Part shown: one piece after another, positions 1 through 8,875 of the stretch
Layout of the letters: each line of letters starts with the position of its first letter
Numbering within the stretch: the stretch's first letter is position 1
Source of the DNA: Flectobacillus rivi
GTDB taxonomy: Bacteria > Bacteroidota > Bacteroidia > Cytophagales > Spirosomataceae
Direction: 5' to 3'
Length of the DNA: 64,000 nucleotides
Assembly (NCBI RefSeq): GCF_030056655.1
Contig: NZ_JASHIE010000005.1
Span: forward strand, 310,001 to 374,000
Notes under the pieces: model-generated
The model's database searches: none
Seen by the model: only the letters and a program-made list of their open reading frames with translations
What the model was told of the DNA's origin: nothing
Program-made: the position numbers and the translations under genes

Positions 1-78
1 GGCGATGGACAAGGACGTCCTAAGCGTGATTCTTTGATTCGTAAAGAAGGAAAAAGAACTCCAAGACCAAACAACTAA
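1..78 (+). CDS. C-terminal tail of an unidentified protein (partial)
   Basis: The reading frame is open from base 1 and ends in TAA at 76-78, giving 25 residues that are rich in Arg, Lys and Gly (ending RTPRPNN). The 5' part lies outside the window. Basic disordered tails of this kind occur on RNA-binding proteins such as pseudouridine synthases and DEAD-box helicases, but the fragment is too short to assign. The hairpin that follows directly supports this being a true gene end. Confidence 0.6.
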   Translation, partial: GDGQGRPKRDSLIRKEGKRTPRPNN

Positions 79-80
79 TT

Positions 81-127
81 AAAAAAGGGCGATTGCATAG
101 TTTTAGACTACTCAATCGCCCTTTTTG
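81..127. terminator. Bidirectional rho-independent terminator
   Basis: A-run plus GGGCGATTG at 86-95 pairs with CAATCGCCC at 113-121, followed by TTTTT. It sits between two convergent genes and has an A-tract on one side and a T-tract on the other, so it can serve both strands. Confidence 0.85.
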
Positions 128-161
128 ATTATTAACATCAAATTTTCTCGATGCTTATTTT

Positions 162-2279
162 CTATTTTAATGGAATACCTCTTACCGTCAAAAAGGAAAT
201 TGCATTAGAGTCGCCTCTCGCCACCGCTTTTTGCATTGCTTTTACTCCATTCGGAATATCACCGTGTTGACCATATTCTAGCCCAATGTTATAGTAAAAA
301 CTTCCATCTTTGGCATCCATTTGGGCTCCTTGTTCCCACACCTTAATTGCATCTTGCCATTTACCTTGCGTTTTATACGCTACGCCTAGATTTTTGTAAG
401 CGGTCATGGCTTTTTTATCCACTTTTAAGGCTTTTTGGAGTACCTCTATTTCTTTTTCATGATTCCCTTGATGATTGTATATGGTAGAGATATTGACATA
501 AGGGTCTGCAAATTTTGGGTCTAGCGACAAGGCCTTTTCATAGTATTTTCTACCTTCTACCTCATCACCTTTTTTACACAAAGCCAAACCCATGATATTG
601 TTGGCAAACTGGTTTTTATTATCCGATTTGTCTAACGCAATCTGACTTTCGGTAATAGCTTTGTCATATTCTCCTGTATAAAAATATGCTCCTCCAAGCA
701 TCCAATGAAGGTTTTTCATTTCTTCAGGTTTTAGCTTCAATGCAGCTTCAAAGTTTTCTACGGTGAGTTTATATTTCTTTTCGTCGAAATAAATCTGCCC
801 CAAAGCAGTGTGTACATCTGCCGTTTTGAAATTGGTTTTGTGGGTTTCTTCAAAATAGAATTTTGCTTTTTCATTATCTTTTTTCAAAAACCAATACCAA
901 CCTAAATTGCTTGTGACCATAGGGTCGTTAGGGTATTTCTCAAAAACTGGTGTAAATAGCGTGAGCGTATCTTTCCATTTGGTAGACTGGCGGAATGACA
1001 AAAAGGTAAATGCCAACAACACAATGGTGGCGATACTCGGAAATGCTTTGTTGGTCGAAGCTTTTTGATAGAGGTAATTCGCAAATAGACCTATCAACAT
1101 CAATGGTCCAATAGATGACACATAGAAATAACGGTCGGCCATCAACGCACTACCTACAGGCAATACTTGCGAAACAGGAAATATCACGATTAAGAAATAT
1201 AATCCTCCCCACCACACCAATTTGTTGCGACGACCAAAGAAATATACCAAAAGAGCAATGACAATAATACCTGCAAACGAAGAATAATAAGAACTTGGAA
1301 TCACGCCTGTTGGCTTTTGTGGATATGGATAAAACGCTAACATATTGGCAGGCACAAGCATTTTGAGCCAGTAAGTGAGCATTCCATAATTTATCATAAA
1401 GAAACGCTCTCCTAATGAATAAGACGAGCTGATTACCTTAGTGGCATTAGCACCAGCCTCACTTTGTGCTTTGATGGAAATCAAACCAAAAATGAGTGAT
1501 ATTAGGAAAAAAGGCGCTTTTTCGATACCAATCTGAATCAGGTTACGACGATTTAATAAGAAATAGTCAGTCAACAAAAATACAACTGGTAAAATTACAG
1601 CCATACCTTTCGAGAAACATGAAAGTATGAACAAGACTAAGGCAAACCAAAGATGCTTGTTATTCCATTGGGTTTTTCCTGATTCTTCAAGGGCATCACG
1701 ATATTTAAGATACTGTCTAAAAGAAAGCAATAAGAATAAGGTATAAAGGACGTCTTTTCGCTCTGCTGCCCAAACTACCGACTCAACGTGTAATGGGTGA
1801 ATCGCAAAAAGAACTGCCGTCACTGCCCCGACTAAAAAGTTTTTACTCAGTTTTTCAATAACCTTAAATACCAAAATGCTATTTAGTATATGGATAATGG
1901 TATTGTTGAGGTGATACACCCAAGCAGTATCTTTTACTAGCGTATATTCCAAATAATAGGTAAGCATGGTCAATGGATGCCAGTTACCTAAATAAAAGTC
2001 ACTAATAAGTTTATAAAAGTTATCAAACGAAACCTTGCGAAGGTCTTCATCATTTACGATATAAAACATATCATCCCAGACAAATCCATTCTGAAAGCCA
2101 GGAAGGTATGCGATTAAAGTGGCACCTACGATAATACCCAAAAGGATTTTGAAATTACGGGGCGTATTTTCGATAGGTGGGGCGATAAAGTTGACGGTTG
2201 AGGCGGTTTTTGTTGACTGCGACTCTACAGATTTGGCGCTCTGAGATTTTGCAGGACTTGAGGGTTTACTCTTTGCCAT
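162..2279 (-). CDS. TMTC-like membrane glycosyltransferase (GT-C fold) with C-terminal TPR repeats
   Basis: This 705-residue protein has a disordered Ser/Lys-rich N-terminus, then about ten hydrophobic segments (residues ~43-430), then tandem TPR units to the end. Just after the first membrane segment is the motif NGFVWDD, with the acidic pair expected for a GT-C catalytic loop; HPLHVESVVWAAERKD further on is typical of the TMTC/DUF1736 family. Known eukaryotic TMTC proteins are O-mannosyltransferases. The bacterial homologues are mostly uncharacterised, so a lipid-linked sugar donor and a protein or glycan acceptor are inferred. The gene is monocistronic and convergent with the upstream unknown gene. 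ATG at 2279 is the only good start. Confidence 0.75.
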   Translation of the reverse strand: MAKSKPSSPAKSQSAKSVESQSTKTASTVNFIAPPIENTPRNFKILLGIIVGATLIAYLPGFQNGFVWDDMFYIVNDEDLRKVSFDNFYKLISDFYLGNWHPLTMLTYYLEYTLVKDTAWVYHLNNTIIHILNSILVFKVIEKLSKNFLVGAVTAVLFAIHPLHVESVVWAAERKDVLYTLFLLLSFRQYLKYRDALEESGKTQWNNKHLWFALVLFILSCFSKGMAVILPVVFLLTDYFLLNRRNLIQIGIEKAPFFLISLIFGLISIKAQSEAGANATKVISSSYSLGERFFMINYGMLTYWLKMLVPANMLAFYPYPQKPTGVIPSSYYSSFAGIIVIALLVYFFGRRNKLVWWGGLYFLIVIFPVSQVLPVGSALMADRYFYVSSIGPLMLIGLFANYLYQKASTNKAFPSIATIVLLAFTFLSFRQSTKWKDTLTLFTPVFEKYPNDPMVTSNLGWYWFLKKDNEKAKFYFEETHKTNFKTADVHTALGQIYFDEKKYKLTVENFEAALKLKPEEMKNLHWMLGGAYFYTGEYDKAITESQIALDKSDNKNQFANNIMGLALCKKGDEVEGRKYYEKALSLDPKFADPYVNISTIYNHQGNHEKEIEVLQKALKVDKKAMTAYKNLGVAYKTQGKWQDAIKVWEQGAQMDAKDGSFYYNIGLEYGQHGDIPNGVKAMQKAVARGDSNAISFLTVRGIPLK

Positions 2280-2387
2280 GAATAATTGATTAATTGGATT
2301 GCTACTAGCTAATTGCGTATTGGTGTTTGTTTAAAAATTTTATTTGGCATTTGTTGAAAAAACAAAATTCCCATTCACCACACCTTA

Positions 2388-2500
2388 CTTTTCTTCACTA
2401 GGCGTGCCCGTCTAACACAAGAAAAGTAACCGCAGCGGCGGCCGCAAAAGAAAGTCAAGAAATTCTAAACTCGCCTTCGGCTCAAACAGCAGGATTTCAT
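2388..2500. repeat. GC-rich intergenic element, probable dispersed repeat
   Basis: Within an AT-rich 475-bp gap (2280-2755) lies a GC-richer block with GCAGCGGCGGCCGC at about 2432-2445 and the phrase CTCGCCTTCGGCTCAAACAG at 2471-2490. I recall similar phrases from dispersed intergenic repeats in Bacteroidota genomes. No second copy lies in this window, so repeat status is inferred. No gene is supported in the rest of the gap. Confidence 0.4.
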
Positions 2501-2653
2501 AAATGCAAATAGATACTTTTTCATTTGTAATGGCTTATAAAATTTAAACATGTTGTTAGTAAAATTAACTACTCATCAAAAATTGTGCGAGAAATTGCCA
2601 TTATTTATTTCAAGAACAGTAAATGACGTTGAACTTTACCTCATTTTGACCAT

Positions 2654-2690
2654 AAAAAAAGCACTGGTGTATAAAACCAGTGCTTTTCCG
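2654..2690 (-). terminator. Terminator hairpin downstream of the secreted-protein gene
   Basis: AAAAGCACTGGT pairs perfectly with ACCAGTGCTTTT around a 7-nt loop. On the minus strand the stem is followed by a T-run. A second, weaker hairpin (CTAC...GTAG, 2720-2750) lies between it and the stop codon at 2756. Confidence 0.75.
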
Positions 2691-2755
2691 TACTTCGCTC
2701 GAAATAATTCCAATCATTACTACTTTTTGAAGCGTGCTTCTTGAAAGTAGTATAT

Positions 2756-3187
2756 CTAGTTGCTTTTTTGTAAATGAATAACTACCGTTGGTGTTGCGGA
2801 TACACCTGTATTGTTCAAAAGTGTTGTGGTTACCGCTGTCGGAGCTGCAATAATTGCAGTTGCTGAGTTTGGGGTAGTTTGTACAGTTGCAGTCGTTACC
2901 TGATTGGCAATAGCTGCACCTTGAGTCGTAATCCCATTTGTGATAGACTGTACAATGATGGTATTATTACCATTGTTATTCAGACTCACTAAATTTCTAA
3001 GGTTATTGGCTACGCCAAGTGATGGAGAGTAACTTACTGTTGAAAGATTAACGGGTGCATTGAGACCAGACTGCGAAACAACAGGTGTTGCCAAAGCTGT
3101 AATATTGGGCGAAAGTGGTAAAACTTGTGCCTTTAGACCAACAGATACGCCTGTTAGCAAAATTACAAAAGCGAAAAACTTCTTCAT
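2756..3187 (-). CDS. Small secreted Thr/Asn/Ala-rich protein of unknown function
   Basis: 143 residues, not recognised. It has a clear Sec signal peptide (MKKFFAFVILLTGVSVGLKA, cleavage probably after KAQ or LKA). The mature part has no Cys and almost no charged residues, and is dominated by Thr, Asn, Ala, Val and Ile. Alternating hydrophobic/Thr stretches (for example NTIIVQSITNGITTQG) suggest beta-rich or fibrous folding. It is monocistronic, with a terminator downstream and about 150 bp upstream. The composition resembles small surface or matrix proteins, but no family can be named. Confidence 0.65.
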   Translation of the reverse strand: MKKFFAFVILLTGVSVGLKAQVLPLSPNITALATPVVSQSGLNAPVNLSTVSYSPSLGVANNLRNLVSLNNNGNNTIIVQSITNGITTQGAAIANQVTTATVQTTPNSATAIIAAPTAVTTTLLNNTGVSATPTVVIHLQKSN

Positions 3188-3316
3188 ATTGATAATGGGT
3201 TAAAGGGGTGATGTAATAAAAAGGCTTTATGAAGTATAATACCTTTATTACTAATTGTTAATCAACTACTTATTTACCATATATACGAAGAAGTAATTCG
3301 TTCAGATTGCTTAAAA

Positions 3317-3339
3317 TTTACACTTTGAGAAAGTGTAAA
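3317..3339 (-). terminator. Terminator hairpin of the enoyl-CoA hydratase gene
   Basis: A perfect 10-bp stem, TTTACACTTT / AAAGTGTAAA with a 3-nt loop, begins immediately after the stop codon at 3340. On the minus strand it is followed by TTTT. Confidence 0.65.
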
Positions 3340-4101
3340 CTAAATCTTGCGTAAGGCCTGTTTGGTAAACTCGCTCAAAACCAATTTTCCACTTATTTCT
3401 GCTCTTTCATACAGTAAGGTATCCCAATGATTTGTATTCTGCCACAAGATTTTTTTTAGTTCTCTCAAAGCTTCGGGATTGTAGGTCGCCAATTTTTCGC
3501 TTAGACTTATAATTGCCTCGTCCATTTCGGCTATGGTTTCAAATACTTCATAAAATAATCCTTGCTCCAAAGCCCATTGTGCCGAATAAAATTCGGTAGG
3601 TTTTAGGGACATTTTTGAAAATGAGGAAAGTCCAATTTTACGGCTCACGGCTGGTTCAATAACAGCAGGAATAATTCCGATATGGAGTTCGCTCAGTTTG
3701 ACACTTGCTGCCTGAGTAGCAAAGCAATAATCGGTAGCAGCAGCCAAACCAACGCCACCGCCAACCGCTTTACCTTGTACGCGACCGATAATAATTTTCG
3801 AAGATTTTCGGCAAGCATTAATCACTTTAGCAAAACCGCTAAAAAATATTTTACCATCTTCCAAATTATCAATGGCGAGTAACTGATTAAAATCTGCCCC
3901 CGAACAAAAAGTTCTCTCTCCGCCACTTTGCAAAATAATGATTTGCACTTTAGAATCTTCTGCCAATTTTTCTATGGCATTTGCTAAATCTTCCAAAAGT
4001 ACAATTGGCATTGCATTGGTTGGTGGATGCGAAAAAGTGAGCGTTGCAACACCCGAAGAGGCAATAGAGATATCAAGGTTTGCTGATGAAGAATTTTGCA
4101 T
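3340..4101 (-). CDS. Enoyl-CoA hydratase/isomerase (crotonase) family protein
   Basis: 253 residues, normal length for the family. The oxyanion-hole segments are visible: FCSGADFNQ near residue 66 and GKAVGGGVGLAAATDYCFA near 110. SELHIG supplies the first catalytic-type Glu. The usual second Glu segment (GIIPGAGGT) is replaced by GIIPAVIEPAVSRKIG, so the reaction may be hydration of an unusual or branched enoyl-CoA. The cytosolic enzyme acts in fatty-acid or branched-chain amino-acid breakdown. It is divergent from the acyl-CoA dehydrogenase gene 172 bp away, which catalyses the preceding step, so the two probably share a control region. Confidence 0.85.
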   Translation of the reverse strand: MQNSSSANLDISIASSGVATLTFSHPPTNAMPIVLLEDLANAIEKLAEDSKVQIIILQSGGERTFCSGADFNQLLAIDNLEDGKIFFSGFAKVINACRKSSKIIIGRVQGKAVGGGVGLAAATDYCFATQAASVKLSELHIGIIPAVIEPAVSRKIGLSSFSKMSLKPTEFYSAQWALEQGLFYEVFETIAEMDEAIISLSEKLATYNPEALRELKKILWQNTNHWDTLLYERAEISGKLVLSEFTKQALRKI

Positions 4102-4273
4102 AATTAAAATATTTTTAGAAATTTCAGGACTTTTTCATCAAAATATCGTCTTTAGTTCGTTATCTTGTTAATATAAAGATGATAAAAAATCGATAAACCT
4201 AATAGTCTTTAAATACTTTTTATCGACTATTTACTTGAAAATTATACTTTATCAACAAACCTTTAACTATAAA

Positions 4274-5416
4274 ATGTACAATTCAAAAAATGATTTAGTC
4301 CGCCTTGCGGCCAAAGAATTTGCCGAGCGCCATATACTTCCACACGTGATGGAATGGGACGAGGCACAACACTTTCCTATCGACTTGATGCACCAATTAG
4401 GGCAACAAGGATTTTTGGGTGTTCTAGTACCTGAACAATACGGTGGCTCTGGTTTGGGCTATCAAGAGTATGTGAGCATCATTGAAGAAATCGCCCAAGT
4501 GTGTGGTTCAATTGGTCTTTCGGTAGCTGCCCATAATTCTCTTTGTACCAATCATATTCTACAGTTTGGTAACGAAGAACAAAAACAAATGTATCTTCCC
4601 AAATTAGCTTCTGGTGAATGGATTGGTGCTTGGGGTTTGACCGAACCTAATACGGGTTCTGATTCTGCACGTATGACCTGCGTGGCACGTCGCGAGGGTG
4701 ACGAATATGTGCTCAATGGCTCCAAATGCTGGATTACGCATGGAAAATCTGGCAATGTTGTAGTAATTATGGCTCGTACAGGCGAATTAGGTGCCAAAAA
4801 TAATGCAACAGCCTTTATCGTAGAAAGAGGAAACCCAGGCTTAAAGTTTGGTAAAAAAGAAAACAAACTAGGCATGCGTGCCTCCGAAACTGCCGAAGTG
4901 ATTTTGGAAGACTGCCGAATTCCTGTATCTGCTCGTTTGGGCGAAGAAGGCGATGGTTTTAAACAAGCTATGAAAATTTTGGACGGTGGGCGCATCTCCA
5001 TTGCAGCTTTGTCACTAGGGATTGCCAAAGGTGCTTTGGCCGCAGCCGCAAAATATGCACAAGAACGTCAACAGTTTGGACAGGCGATTGTACAGTTTCA
5101 AGGAATCAGTTTCAAATTGGCCGATATGGCTACTAAAGTTCACGCTGCCGAGCTGATGACTCGCCATGCAGCCGAACTCAAAATGGAAGGAACAAGTATG
5201 ACCAAAGAAGCCGCTATGGCTAAATACTATGCTTCTGAAATTGCAGTAGAGGTATCTACAGATGCGGTTCAAATCTTCGGAGGATATGGCTATACAAAAG
5301 ATTTTCCAGTAGAAAAATTCTATCGTGATTCCAAACTTTGTACCATCGGAGAAGGTACCTCTGAAATCCAAAAAATCGTTATCACACGAGAGTTTTTGAA
5401 GGACTATCCTTTGTGA
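4274..5416 (+). CDS. Acyl-CoA dehydrogenase
   Basis: An FAD flavoenzyme that introduces the alpha-beta double bond into acyl-CoA and passes electrons to ETF. From ATG at 4274 (MYNSKNDLVRLAAKEF) the protein is 380 residues, the family's usual length. The frame stays open upstream to a TTG at 4235, but those 13 residues are not typical. The signature WGLTEPNTGSD lies in the middle domain. The C-terminal GEGTSEIQKIVI carries the catalytic base Glu. RNPGLK-type loops and IFGGYGYTKDFPVEKFYRD match short-chain or isovaleryl-type enzymes; substrate chain length cannot be decided. A strong terminator follows. Confidence 0.93.
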   Translation: MYNSKNDLVRLAAKEFAERHILPHVMEWDEAQHFPIDLMHQLGQQGFLGVLVPEQYGGSGLGYQEYVSIIEEIAQVCGSIGLSVAAHNSLCTNHILQFGNEEQKQMYLPKLASGEWIGAWGLTEPNTGSDSARMTCVARREGDEYVLNGSKCWITHGKSGNVVVIMARTGELGAKNNATAFIVERGNPGLKFGKKENKLGMRASETAEVILEDCRIPVSARLGEEGDGFKQAMKILDGGRISIAALSLGIAKGALAAAAKYAQERQQFGQAIVQFQGISFKLADMATKVHAAELMTRHAAELKMEGTSMTKEAAMAKYYASEIAVEVSTDAVQIFGGYGYTKDFPVEKFYRDSKLCTIGEGTSEIQKIVITREFLKDYPL

Positions 5417-5501
5417 TTTAGTGATTATTTTAAAAATCTATATTCTAGCAAAAGAGATGCAAAACATTGCGTCTAAAAATGATTCATCGAGCATATTAGT
5501 A

Positions 5502-5540
5502 TCAAAAAGCGGTCGAAAGTAATTTTCGACCGCTTTTTGA
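5502..5540 (+). terminator. Rho-independent terminator after acyl-CoA dehydrogenase
   Basis: TCAAAAAGCGGTCGAAA pairs perfectly with TTTCGACCGCTTTTTGA around a short loop, and the 3' arm ends in a T-run. Confidence 0.85.
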
Positions 5541-5698
5541 TGAAAATTTGGAGAATAATTCCAGTGCTAAAATTTGGGACGATTCATGTTTATTTTTCTT
5601 ATTGTGATTATAGGTAATATTTCATGGCTTAACTTGCATTCAGATTTTAATACAAATATTTTCAAAAAATCCTGATTAAAAGAGTTCGGTTTTCCAGT

Positions 5699-7501
5699 AT
5701 GTCATCAAATCCCATCACTACACAAATTGACTTTTTTCAAAAAAGACAACAACATTTTGAATCACTTCAAGCGCAAACACAAGCTCAATATAATCAATGG
5801 GCGATTGTCCGAGCTGTTTATTTTATTGCTTGGTTGGGACTATCTTATTGGGCATTCGAAGCATTATCTCCTTGGGTATTTTTAGGGATTTTGTTCCTTG
5901 GTTTTGGGATATTTCTTTGGATGATCAATAAGCATTTGGCCATCAAGGCACAAAAGCTGCGCTATCAGCTATTAGCCAATCTTAATGAAGATGAAGCGCT
6001 CCGTTTGCAAGGGAAATTTGTGCGGCAAGAAACAGGGGAGCTTTATGCACAAGTACAACATTTTTATGCTTCAGATTTAGATATTTTTGGAAAGCATTCC
6101 ATATTCAAATTGCTCAATCGTACACGTACCTACAAAGGCGCGGAGGTATTGGCTGATTGGCTACAAACCCCAGCTGAGCAAGCAACTATCTTAACTCGCC
6201 AAGAAACCTCATCAGAATTGAAAGAGCTGATTGATTGGCGACAAGATCTAGAGGTAGACGCTTGGCAAATTGAAGACGTACATCAACCTATTACCCCTAT
6301 TCTTGAGTGGCTTCAACTACCTTCATTTGAAGTTTTGAAACAAAAATATTTACGATATTTACTCTACTTGCCATACCTCAGTATTCCTGTTGTATTAGCC
6401 TGTATTATGGATATTTTGCCATTACAATGGATATTGGCAGTGTTTATTATTCATGGATTTATTCTTAGAAAAGTTAGTGGATTACTTAGTCAATATCTCG
6501 ATAAAACTTCTTCGGTGGCAAATGTGCTAAAAGCCTATGCGAATTTGTGTAAAAGTATTGCAGTACCCGCATTTAAACATCCTCATTTACAAAAGCTACA
6601 AGCTGAAGTCAATCAGGCTACTGCACATATTCAAGAATTGAGCGTATTATTGGAAAGAATTGGCAATCGACAAAACCCTATTTTTGCGCTCTCTGTGGGT
6701 ATGTTGACGCTTTGGGATTTACGCTATTTCATTCATTTGGAAAATTGGCGAGCCAAACATCAAACCCACTTGGCATACTGGATTACCGTCGTGAGCGAAT
6801 TTGAAGCTCTCAGTAGCTTGGCAGGACATAGCTTTGCTAATCCCTCTCATATTTTACCCCAAATTTCTGATAAAGATTTTATCATTCATGCTACACAATT
6901 AGGTCACCCTTTAATTAAGGCAGAGAAGCGTGTTTGTAATGATATTCAGATTGCTGGTCTAGGCCAATGCGTGATTATTACTGGCTCAAATATGTCTGGA
7001 AAAAGTACCTTCCAACGTACAGTAGCTCTCAATACTATTTTGGCATTGACTGGAAGTGTGGTGTGTGCCCAAGAGTTTGAATGCTCAGTGATGCAAGTAT
7101 TTACTAGTATGCGTACTCAAGATTCTTTGGAAGAAGATACATCATCATTCTATGCAGAACTCAAGCGCTTAAAACAATTAATCGATTGGGTAAACGAAAA
7201 GCAAAGCTTACCAACTTTCTATTTCCTAGACGAAATCTTAAAAGGTACCAATTCAAAAGACCGTCACGATGGCGCAAAGGCCCTGATGCTCCAATTGCAT
7301 CAAGCTCAAGCCTCAGGTTTTATTTCGACCCATGATGTTGATTTGGGAGACGAGTTTAGTGAAAAAGGTTTTGTCAAAAACTATAGTTTTTCATCAGAAG
7401 TAAGAGATGGCAAATTAGTTTTTGATTACACACTCAAACAAGGAATTTGTAGAAGTTTCAACGCAAGTCAGTTGATGGCTCAGATCGGGATAAAGATGTA
7501 A
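5699..7501 (+). CDS. MutS-family ATPase with N-terminal membrane segments
   Basis: 600 residues. Two adjacent hydrophobic helices lie at about residues 37-75 (YFIAWLGLSYWAFEAL and VFLGILFLGFGIFLWMI) and another hydrophobic stretch around 220-260. The C-terminal third is a MutS ATPase domain: Walker A GSNMSGKST at residues 429-437, Walker B FYFLDE with D511/E512, then KGTNSKDR and an STHD switch. It lacks the mismatch-recognition domain I (no FxE) and has no Smr domain, so it is neither canonical MutS nor MutS2. Related proteins are common in Bacteroidota and annotated 'DNA mismatch repair protein', but the function is unproven. It is monocistronic. Confidence 0.8.
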   Translation: MSSNPITTQIDFFQKRQQHFESLQAQTQAQYNQWAIVRAVYFIAWLGLSYWAFEALSPWVFLGILFLGFGIFLWMINKHLAIKAQKLRYQLLANLNEDEALRLQGKFVRQETGELYAQVQHFYASDLDIFGKHSIFKLLNRTRTYKGAEVLADWLQTPAEQATILTRQETSSELKELIDWRQDLEVDAWQIEDVHQPITPILEWLQLPSFEVLKQKYLRYLLYLPYLSIPVVLACIMDILPLQWILAVFIIHGFILRKVSGLLSQYLDKTSSVANVLKAYANLCKSIAVPAFKHPHLQKLQAEVNQATAHIQELSVLLERIGNRQNPIFALSVGMLTLWDLRYFIHLENWRAKHQTHLAYWITVVSEFEALSSLAGHSFANPSHILPQISDKDFIIHATQLGHPLIKAEKRVCNDIQIAGLGQCVIITGSNMSGKSTFQRTVALNTILALTGSVVCAQEFECSVMQVFTSMRTQDSLEEDTSSFYAELKRLKQLIDWVNEKQSLPTFYFLDEILKGTNSKDRHDGAKALMLQLHQAQASGFISTHDVDLGDEFSEKGFVKNYSFSSEVRDGKLVFDYTLKQGICRSFNASQLMAQIGIKM

Positions 7502-7527
7502 GGAAAGGGTAAAATTAAATTGACTTT

Positions 7528-7627
7528 ACCCGCAATAGGCATTAAGCTATACGCTCTAAGCTAAAAGTTAAATAGTTTTTTATGAAAGAATTTAAGCTTT
7601 TTTTGCCTAATGCCTTACAGCCTAAAA
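7528..7627. repeat. Dispersed intergenic repeat, copy A
   Basis: The block begins ACCCGCAATAGGCATTAAGC and ends around GCCTAATGCC at 7605-7614, about 100 bp. The two ends are partly inverted (GGCATTA / TAATGCC), so it can fold back on itself. A clearly homologous block lies at 16133-16238. It fills the gap between the MutS-like gene and fic. Confidence 0.75.
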
Positions 7628-7717
7628 GGTATCTTTTTAGGGAAATGAGGAATAAAATAACTTTTATCAATCATAATATTGCGTATTTTTGATTGATAAA
7701 TCTTAAAGTTATTCATC

Positions 7718-8821
7718 ATGGCATGGGTTTGGCAACATAAGGATTGGGCGAATTTTGAATATGATAGCTCTAAATTACACCAATATGAATCTGATTTTTT
7801 ACTAAATGCAGGTAGAATTTTAGGGTTGATACAAGTAGTGGAGCAAGAGGGGCTCAATACTTTAAAAGTAGAAATTCTTTCACAGGAAGCCCTTTCTACT
7901 TCAAGTATTGAAGGGGAAATCTTGGATAGAGATTCTGTTCAAAGTTCCATTAAAAAACATTTAGGACTTCAAACCGACTTTCGTCGTGTCGAACCAAACG
8001 TTGCTGGCATAGCAGAAATGATGGTTGATTTATTTCAAAACTATGACACAGAACTCACTCACGAAATGCTTTTTGAATGGCATAAAATGCTCATGAATGG
8101 GAGACGTGACGTTGACAATATTGGAGGCTATCGTTCACATAGTGAACCGATGCAAATTATTTCTGGTAACCTTTCCAATCCAAGAGTTTTTTATGAAGCT
8201 CCGCCTTCGCACTTAGTTTTATCAGAAATGGATAAATTTATCCATTGGTATAAAACCCAACTGGCGACGAATATTTCAACTTTAGCTTTTGCTGGTATTA
8301 CACACTTATACTTTGAAATGATACACCCATTCGAAGATGGAAACGGACGTATAGGACGAGCTTTAATCGAAAAAGCAATATCTCAACGCTTGAAAAAACC
8401 TATATTTATGTCGATGGCAAAGGCTATTGAAAATAGGAAAAAAGCTTATTATGAGGCTATCCAGAATTGTAATCATCAACTACAGATAGATAAGTATCTT
8501 GCCTATTTTGCACAGACTGTTCTAGAATCACAAGAATATACGATTCAATTAATCCATTTTATATTATTAAAAGTAAAACTGTTTAATCAATTTCAAACTC
8601 AGCTAAACGATCGCCAAATAAAAGTATTATTGAGAGTATTTGAAGCAGGAATAGAAGGCTTTAAAGGAGGTTTGAGTGCTAAAAACTACCAAAGTATTTC
8701 TCAAACATCGGCGGCAACTGTTACTCGTGATTTGCAAGAGCTGGTAAATTTGGGTATTCTAATAAAGACTGGAGAACTGAAAAGTACTCGTTATTGGTTG
8801 AATAAGCAATTGGATATTTAG
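7718..8821 (+). CDS. Fic-domain AMP-transferase with intrinsic inhibitory helix and C-terminal winged helix
   Basis: 367 residues. The N-terminus (WVWQHKDWANFEYD) matches DUF4172, commonly fused to Fic. The inhibitory motif TSSIEG at residues 61-66 fits (S/T)xxxE(G/N), placing it in the class with the inhibitory helix N-terminal to Fic. The catalytic motif HPFEDGNGRIGR starts at His203 and is intact. The last ~90 residues look like a winged helix (QTSAATVTRDLQELVNLGIL). Fic proteins usually transfer AMP from ATP to a hydroxyl on a target protein. No antitoxin gene is adjacent, consistent with self-inhibition. Targets are unknown; the winged helix suggests DNA binding or autoregulation. Confidence 0.88.
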   Translation: MAWVWQHKDWANFEYDSSKLHQYESDFLLNAGRILGLIQVVEQEGLNTLKVEILSQEALSTSSIEGEILDRDSVQSSIKKHLGLQTDFRRVEPNVAGIAEMMVDLFQNYDTELTHEMLFEWHKMLMNGRRDVDNIGGYRSHSEPMQIISGNLSNPRVFYEAPPSHLVLSEMDKFIHWYKTQLATNISTLAFAGITHLYFEMIHPFEDGNGRIGRALIEKAISQRLKKPIFMSMAKAIENRKKAYYEAIQNCNHQLQIDKYLAYFAQTVLESQEYTIQLIHFILLKVKLFNQFQTQLNDRQIKVLLRVFEAGIEGFKGGLSAKNYQSISQTSAATVTRDLQELVNLGILIKTGELKSTRYWLNKQLDI

Positions 8822-8835
8822 AAAAATATAACAAA

Positions 8836-8873
8836 TAAAAAGGGTCTCAGATGTGTTTCTGAGACCCTTTTTC
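8836..8873. terminator. Bidirectional terminator between fic and the efflux operon
   Basis: AAAAAGGGTCTCAG pairs with CTGAGACCCTTTTT across an 8-nt loop. It lies exactly between the convergent stops of fic (8821) and the RND pump gene (8876). Confidence 0.9.
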
Positions 8874-8875
8874 TA

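Noticed and set aside
2550..2744. 64-codon open frame on the plus strand in the gap after the secreted-protein gene
   Set aside because: It runs straight through two hairpins of a minus-strand terminator, has no promoter and no recognisable protein character.
4552..5028. 158-codon open frame antisense to acyl-CoA dehydrogenase
   Set aside because: Shadow of a well-supported gene; Ser/Pro-rich composition mirrors the sense codons.
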